A stretch of 64,000 nt of DNA from Globisporangium splendens (lineage: Eukaryota; Oomycota; Peronosporomycetes; Pythiales; Pythiaceae). Where the stretch lies: contig VFIW01000064.1 in the NCBI GenBank assembly GCA_006386115.1, positions 186,001 through 250,000 of the forward strand. The letters are read 5' to 3'. The notes under the pieces were generated by a model that made no database searches, was not told where the DNA came from, and saw only the letters and a program-made list of their open reading frames with translations. The position numbers and the translations under genes were made by a program. Positions 58,187 to 64,000 of this stretch are shown here, piece by piece; the first letter of the stretch is position 1; each line of letters opens with the position of its first letter.

Positions 58187-58333
58187 TCGCATATAGGAGC
58201 AGTCCGGATAAGCGGATGCATCTTATGTTGCGCGAGGTTCATCCTATCTTGCGCGACTTGTAAACTTTTCGTTGTGTTGCTGAAGGTTCATCCTATCGAT
58301 GGAGACACGTAAACCACTTGATTTGGATTGGAT
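58187..58333. repeat. imperfect direct repeat upstream of ABCC 1, copy 1
   Basis: Shares ATCGCAT-TAGGAG, GTCCGGATAA, ATCTTATGTTGC and GTTCATCCTATC blocks, in order, with 58598-58727. GTTCATCCTATC occurs twice in this copy. Confidence 0.7.
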
Positions 58334-59449
58334 GCGAGATTGCCACCCAGCAAAGAGGGGTTCAATAATGCCGTCGTTGTTTGTCTGTTGCTCGGCGTGT
58401 GCATGTGCAAGTGTATGGAACAGAACCCGACTCACGAGCCAGCAATGCTTGACGGAGGATATGTGCCAGTGTCCGAGACAAAGGCAACTACGGTGGATGC
58501 TCGCTGTTCGACTTCAGTGTCTCAATATATCGCTGTTAGAAGCTCAGACATCATATCTGTTGCTGGTCGTTCAGGTGTGCCGTTGTCACTTTGAGAATCG
58601 CATGTAGGAGTGGTCCGGATAATCTAGTGGATAGTCGTGTGCTATCCGGATATCTTATGTTGCACAAAGTTCATCCTATCCTTGATGACCCGTAAACTCG
58701 TTGCACCCGATTGGAGGGGTGCCAGTCAGCACAACATGGGACTTTCTGTGACTCATGCACTGCTGCTGGTGTTTGGATGCGCATGTTCGCTTCTTTGTAC
58801 GCGTGTACTTTGTGAACGTGCACGCACTGGGGAGCTCCGTCTCACCTGCCACCAATGATGGCGTGGCAGCACGTTGCCCCAGTCAGCATCTGAGCCCAAG
58901 GCTCGAGAGCGGATGATCACAAAACACGCACCAAGCAAGCATCGTTGAGCATCAGACAAATCGACTAATTAATTCCACTGCTGTGAGAAAAATAACGTTA
59001 AAGCGAGCACAATCGAAAGAGTTTGCGACCCGTTTGGTCTCTTCGGATTTGCTGTTGGTCACCTCGTGAGCGAGGTTCTCTTTCTCACGAAATGCTTACT
59101 GGCATCCTCTGCGCAACAAGACTGGCAAATCTATTTTGCTGGACTTGCGTTTCAAAAAGGACCGAGGGTCTACAGGACTCCGACCCGCCGAATTCTCAGG
59201 CTTTGCGTACACTCTGTCTCGTTGAACTCCGTTTGGTCGCGTATACCATATCTTGAAGCAGAGGAGACGTGACCCTAGAACGGCTCACCCAAACATCCAA
59301 CAACTCCTCGAACGACTCAGCTCGACAAGCACAGAAGAACAGATTTCCTAGACTTGCAGGGTGTATACATATATATCCTTTTAGAGAAGGAAGCCAAAAA
59401 GAAGACAGCAAAATCAAGCTGAGACCATCTTCGAGCCTGTTCACGACAA
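58334..59449. other. intergenic between the ABCC paralogues
   Basis: About 1.1 kb: upstream region of ABCC 1 and 3' end of ABCC 2. Contains the second repeat copy at 58598-58727. Small frames at 58299-58607 and 58637-58858 both hold short hydrophobic Cys-rich stretches, consistent with the repeat extending further; neither is supported as a gene. Confidence 0.45.
58598..58727. repeat. imperfect direct repeat upstream of ABCC 1, copy 2
   Basis: Second copy, about 410 bp further from the ABCC 1 start; also contains a GGATAGT...CTATCC hairpin-like block. Confidence 0.7.
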
Positions 59450-62400
59450 TTACTGGATCGAGCGCTTGGCGAGTGACGTGAAAATCGAGTCCGGGTTGCT
59501 CAGCAGATCCTCCGGGGATCCGAACTCGGCGACTCGACCAGCGTCCATGACCGCGATCTTGTTGCAGTGCATGATCGTGTTGATGCGATGCGCGATGATC
59601 AACACGGTCTTGGCCACAAACGTCTCCTTGATCGTCATCTGGATCAAGTTATCGGTGGCCGTGTCGACATTGGCGGTCGCTTCATCGAGCACGACGATCT
59701 TGCTGTCTTTCAGCAAGGCACGAGCGATACACAAGAGCTGGCGTTGACCAACCGACAGGTTGTCGCCACTTTCCGAGACAGTGAAGTCCAGACCAGCTCC
59801 CCACTTGGTCACTGTGTCCGCGAGTTGCACTTGTTGCAACACAGACCAAATCGCATTGTCAGAGTACTCGCCAAAGGGATCCAGGTTCTCACGCAGCGAG
59901 CCACTGTACAGCACCGGGTCTTGTGGGATAATCGCCAGGCTGCGGCGCAAGTCGCGAAGCTTGACGCTTTGAATATCGATACCGTCGATGAACACCGAAC
60001 CACTTTCAAATTCGCAGATACGGAAGAGTGCGATCATGAGCGAGCTTTTACCGGCACCCGTGCGACCACAGATTCCTACTTTCTCACCACCTTGGATGTC
60101 CATGTTGACACCACGAAGCACCAGAGGAAGCTCGGGTCGGTACTTCAAGCGCAGTTTGTCGAATTTGATCGCACCTTGCGATGGCCAGAGCTCAGGGTTG
60201 ATAGGAGTGCAGTTGGCGCCATCGTCTTCGACGGGGATCTCGCGGAAGTGCAGCAATCGCTCGACACTCGTCATCGCATTATCTGTCTTGTCCACCGCGC
60301 GTACCGTGTTTTGCACAACGGACGTGAGCATCATCGAATACGTGAGCGAGATACCAGCGGTGACGGCACTGATCTGACCCTTCGTTGCGATCAGGTAGAT
60401 CGACACGACAAACACGATCGCGATCGACAGCCAGTCCAGACGCACAGCGAGCCATCGACCAGCTGCCCAGTACGAAAAGTACGCTCTCGTGTTCGTATCA
60501 ACGGCGTCCTTGTTGAGTCTCACGAATCGGTCCTGCATCTTGAACGCGCGGATCGTGTGCAAGCCAGTCAAGGTCTCGCCAAACAAGTTGTACACCGGCG
60601 TGCGCGAAATGCCTTCAAGTCGTTTCACTTCGCGTGAGGTCTTCTGGAAGTACAGCGCCGTCGCGATGAAGATACCGATCATCGGAATGTACGAGATGCC
60701 AATCCAGTATGATGAAAACGCAGAGACAACGAGCGAACCAAACACCTGCGCTGTGTTCTGGAACGTGATCTGGTACTGTTGTGGCAACGTCGCGTCCATC
60801 TGATCGAGGTCGTTCGAGAAACGGTTCAGGATACGACCTACAGGTGTCACGTCAAAGTACCGGTTGACTGGGGCAGCAAGCACGCGGCGGAAGAGCTCGT
60901 TGTGCAGGTTCTTGGCACTGAGAATGCACGCTTCGGCGAGCATGAGACCGCGTCCGACGATCAAGATGCAGCAGAGCACGATCAGACCAAGGTACCACAT
61001 GCCGAATTTCAAGTTCGAGTACGTTGGGTCAACGCCTTCACGACGCATTTCTCTTGCCCAGTGTCCTTGCCACCAATCACAGAGCGTTCGCACGCCCTGA
61101 CTCACAATGTAGAGCACGACAAAGATCACGAGCAGCAAGATGCCGTTCATGCCAGCTTCATCAAAGTACGCCTTGTAGATCGCGCCTGTCACCTTGCCCT
61201 TGACGCGGTCCTCAGCCTTGACGAGCTTGGCGTCGTCGTCCTTGGCTTGCGGCTTCTTGACCTCAATGCCGTCTTTCTGCTTCGAGGACCCGGTTCGCTT
61301 TCTCGCGACGGCGACCGCGATCTCGTGGTTCTTTTCTTCCTCGTCGGTACTGTTGTGCTCATCAATCACATCCTGCTCGAGCTTGGCGAGCGCCTCACTT
61401 TGCATGCGAAGGTCAGGGAACTGCGCGATAATCTGGTCATAGCTGCCATCGCCAGCGATGCGACCGTCCTGGACCACGAGGATTTTGTCGGCGTGCACCA
61501 GCAGATCGTAGTGGCTGTTGAGCACCAGCAAACGGGTCTTGTCCATGGCGAGACCGACAATACATTCATTGAAGATCGCATGCGCGACGTGCGGGTCCAC
61601 GGCACTCAGTGGATCATCCAAGATCAAGATGTCGTAGTCTGGACGGTACATGGCTCGCGCGATAGCGACACGAGCCTTCTGGCCACCACTCAAGTTGATG
61701 CCACGCTCACCGATCTCGGTCTGGTCGCCATGCGGGAGTGCATTCAAGTCCAGAGACAACTGCGTCGCATCGAGCACGCGCTGGTACTGGTCTGCGTCGA
61801 ATGCCGATTCAAAGAGGATGTTTTCCTTGACGCTCGAGTTGCGGATCCACGATTCCTGGCTCACGTACGAGAGCTTGCCGTTGACGCTCAGGTGGCCGTC
61901 GGTCAACGCCATTTCACCCAGGATTGCATTCAGCAGACTCGACTTGCCCGAGCCGACGACCCCAACGATCATCACGAGCTCGCCAGCGTCGACTTCAATG
62001 TTCACGCCTTCCAAGCGGAACCCGCGAGGCGATGGCGCCACCGAGGCGCTTGGGGTATCGTCCTTGGTCACAGTGTCCTGGTGGTTCGCCACCTCAGCTT
62101 CATTGCTGTCCTCTGGACGCACGAGCACGACATCTGGCGACGCCATTGAGTGCGACCACTGGAACTGCGCATCGCGCACCGAAATGGTGCCGATTGGAGC
62201 CGATTCATCGTTGGTAGGAACCGCGCCTTCAAGAAGTCGGTGGACATCGAGCTCTTCGCCCACGAGGTACGTGTCGATGCGATTGAACGCAATAAGACCC
62301 TGGGAGATCGCGGCGATCGCACGCGGGAACACGTGCACGGCATGACGAGAGATGTTGACCATCGCGACGAGCGTGAACGCGTCCGTGACCGAGATCGTGT

Positions 62401-63607
62401 CTTCCATAAGCACGTATACTCCCAGCGTGACTCCCGAAAGCAGCGTCGGAGTTAGAAACAGCATCGCCGTGTTCACAATCTGCAAATTATGGAACTTGCG
62501 GTACAGATGCACTTCGACTTCGCGCAATTTCTCGACGCGGCGCGCCAGCGATTCCTCCCACGCATAGAACTTCATGACGCGAATGCCCTGGAGAGCTTCC
62601 GACGTCACTTTGACGCGCTCGTCGACGACGTACAGCAGCTTGGATTGCAGCTGCCCGATGCGGTCGGCTTGCAGGTACGACACGTACATGACGACGAACA
62701 TGAGCACGGCGCCACAGAGTGCCGAGATGACGTCGAAGAGAAGCGCGATGAGCACCACCGTCAGGATCAGCCCGAACGGCGCGATAAAGAACCACGGACC
62801 GTCACTCATGCACAAGAACACGCGCTCGGCATCGACACTCATCAGTGTCACGATCTCACCCGTCGTGTACGCCTGGCGTGCGCCCGACGACAGCCGCAGA
62901 GATTTCTGGTAGATCACGTCCATGATCACGGTGCGCACGTTCACACCGAGGCGTTGCGAGATGAAGAAACCGCAGTTGAGGCACGTGATCGCGATGAACG
63001 ACGTCACCACCATCATGGCCACGAGTACGTACCCGTTGCTCACGTGGAAGATGTTGACGCGGTCGTTCAGGTAGTCCAACATCGCTTGCGCAATGTACGA
63101 TTGGAGAGCGAGCGCGAGGATGTACACCGAGTAGTTGATGAACACGATCGTGAACTCACGCTGGAACGTTTTCACGAGCGCCTTCGCAACAGGCGCAATG
63201 AACGGCGATTTGGTCTCCACCGGTTGTCCAGCAGTGGCAGACGCTTTCTGTTGCTTCAGTTGTTGTTGCTGAGCCGCGAGGATCGGTTCGTACACGCTCA
63301 TGAAGCGCGCCGTGAGCTCGTCGCACGAGTTTTCGCGCGCGATGGGCCACAGATCGGTCTCTTCGAGCACTTTGCGCGCACCGAGCGACACCAGTGGCTG
63401 CAGCCAGTCGACCGTGAGGTACGAGATCAGACCAGCGCTCGAGAACGGGTTCTCCTTCTCGCACATGGGTCCATCCTGCTCATACTTGTCGAGGAACGTG
63501 GCTTTCTTCTTCTTGAGGCTCGGCTCCTGGGCATTGGACGACACGAGCGGCTCGAGCTTGGGCGTGGACGGCACAGCCGCGTAGTCCGTCTCGCTCTCCT
63601 TCGTCAT
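59450..63607 (-). CDS. ABC transporter, ABCC/MRP type, paralogue 2
   Basis: A full transporter of 1385 residues from ATG 63607. Same TMD1-NBD1-TMD2-NBD2 layout: NBD1 GVVGSGKSS, LSGGQKARVAIARA, ILILDDPLSAVD; NBD2 GRTGAGKSS, LSVGQRQLLCIARA, IVVLDEATANVD. It differs from paralogue 1 mainly in the N-terminal tail, the extracellular loops and the linker after NBD1 (here with KRTGSSKQKDG and a longer Gln-rich N-part). The near identity of the C-terminal thirds suggests recent duplication or gene conversion. Substrate and membrane are unknown. Intronless. Same strand as paralogue 1 with 1.4 kb between them, so separate promoters are likely. Confidence 0.95.
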   Translation of the reverse strand: MTKESETDYAAVPSTPKLEPLVSSNAQEPSLKKKKATFLDKYEQDGPMCEKENPFSSAGLISYLTVDWLQPLVSLGARKVLEETDLWPIARENSCDELTARFMSVYEPILAAQQQQLKQQKASATAGQPVETKSPFIAPVAKALVKTFQREFTIVFINYSVYILALALQSYIAQAMLDYLNDRVNIFHVSNGYVLVAMMVVTSFIAITCLNCGFFISQRLGVNVRTVIMDVIYQKSLRLSSGARQAYTTGEIVTLMSVDAERVFLCMSDGPWFFIAPFGLILTVVLIALLFDVISALCGAVLMFVVMYVSYLQADRIGQLQSKLLYVVDERVKVTSEALQGIRVMKFYAWEESLARRVEKLREVEVHLYRKFHNLQIVNTAMLFLTPTLLSGVTLGVYVLMEDTISVTDAFTLVAMVNISRHAVHVFPRAIAAISQGLIAFNRIDTYLVGEELDVHRLLEGAVPTNDESAPIGTISVRDAQFQWSHSMASPDVVLVRPEDSNEAEVANHQDTVTKDDTPSASVAPSPRGFRLEGVNIEVDAGELVMIVGVVGSGKSSLLNAILGEMALTDGHLSVNGKLSYVSQESWIRNSSVKENILFESAFDADQYQRVLDATQLSLDLNALPHGDQTEIGERGINLSGGQKARVAIARAMYRPDYDILILDDPLSAVDPHVAHAIFNECIVGLAMDKTRLLVLNSHYDLLVHADKILVVQDGRIAGDGSYDQIIAQFPDLRMQSEALAKLEQDVIDEHNSTDEEEKNHEIAVAVARKRTGSSKQKDGIEVKKPQAKDDDAKLVKAEDRVKGKVTGAIYKAYFDEAGMNGILLLVIFVVLYIVSQGVRTLCDWWQGHWAREMRREGVDPTYSNLKFGMWYLGLIVLCCILIVGRGLMLAEACILSAKNLHNELFRRVLAAPVNRYFDVTPVGRILNRFSNDLDQMDATLPQQYQITFQNTAQVFGSLVVSAFSSYWIGISYIPMIGIFIATALYFQKTSREVKRLEGISRTPVYNLFGETLTGLHTIRAFKMQDRFVRLNKDAVDTNTRAYFSYWAAGRWLAVRLDWLSIAIVFVVSIYLIATKGQISAVTAGISLTYSMMLTSVVQNTVRAVDKTDNAMTSVERLLHFREIPVEDDGANCTPINPELWPSQGAIKFDKLRLKYRPELPLVLRGVNMDIQGGEKVGICGRTGAGKSSLMIALFRICEFESGSVFIDGIDIQSVKLRDLRRSLAIIPQDPVLYSGSLRENLDPFGEYSDNAIWSVLQQVQLADTVTKWGAGLDFTVSESGDNLSVGQRQLLCIARALLKDSKIVVLDEATANVDTATDNLIQMTIKETFVAKTVLIIAHRINTIMHCNKIAVMDAGRVAEFGSPEDLLSNPDSIFTSLAKRSIQ

Positions 63608-64000
63608 GGCAGCGGCGCTGGGGACAGTACGCTCTGCGTGCTTCGAGGTAAATGGTGAAGTGGTTCACTCGAGCTCCTGGCAAGTCGTGGAGCTGTGCTG
63701 ATGGGACGCTGAGAGTGATGGTCTTGTTGCATCACGCATCTAAAACGGGAATGGCCCATTTTGGAGGACAGTGGGATCTGATGGGATCAATTGGGAGGGG
63801 TAAAAACGGGACAAATAGTGCAGTTGGGTAAAACATTGACCGGGTGGGATATATCCACGGTTTGCTAGTCGAACAGCAGGAAATATAGCCCACATGGGTT
63901 TTGAGGGACATTGAGCTGTGGGGATGAGGTTAACCCACTTTGAATATGTGCTTGGCGTGCGTTTGGTGCGACAAAACCCAGGCTCACACTCATCAAGGGT
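63608..64000. other. upstream region of ABCC 2
   Basis: No gene seen. Shows a loose recurrence of GGGA/GGGT-rich phrases (GATGGGA, GGGACAAA, GGGTAAAA) about 100-250 bp before the start codon. Confidence 0.4.

Overview
The window reads as nuclear DNA of an oomycete (Peronosporales/Pythiales type). Supporting this are intron-poor genes with short GT-AG introns, an M96 mating-protein-like gene, a secreted elicitin-like protein, clustered paralogues of an unusual bZIP family, two large intronless ABCC transporters and Ty3/gypsy elements with C-terminal chromodomains. No tRNA, rRNA, CRISPR or prokaryotic feature was seen. The species cannot be named from the sequence alone.

Layout. 1-154: 5' end of an unknown gene leaving the window. 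0.98-7.3 kb: three tandem minus-strand bZIP paralogues, bracketed by two decayed RNase H fragments. 8.2-14.4 kb: a nearly complete Ty3/gypsy element (430 bp LTRs, TSD GTTGC, single gag-pol frame, an extra small ORF in the leader). 15.2-17.5 kb: a wreck of a second Ty3/gypsy family joined to a fragment of a fourth bZIP gene. 17.5-20.8 kb: decayed sequence with an inverted repeat. 20.8-29.6 kb: three paralogues with an invariant C-x6-C-x15-C-x2-H plus basic motif, interleaved with a 7TM-like gene and a membrane/LRR gene pair. 30.9-35.8 kb: a GPI-type wall protein, a BRCT-PARG-PIP gene with two introns, and an M96/START-like gene. 37-52 kb: a nest of the second Ty3/gypsy family (inverted 3' remnant, a complete element, and a truncated element sharing its LTR). 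53-64 kb: an elicitin-like gene and two tandem ABCC transporters.

The most unusual material is in the second Ty3/gypsy family. It carries a long antisense ORF for a coiled-coil protein that overlaps the pol linker and chromodomain; across two copies the conserved frame appears to switch from antisense to sense along the overlap. It also has a textbook -1 frameshift site (A AAA AAC, 8-nt spacer, stem-loop with one covarying pair) joining gag to pol, and paired TGACGTCA palindromes in every LTR. Among host genes, the inferred BRCT-PARG-PIP fusion and the three-member Cys/His-basic family stand out. All homology calls are by eye; no database search was run.
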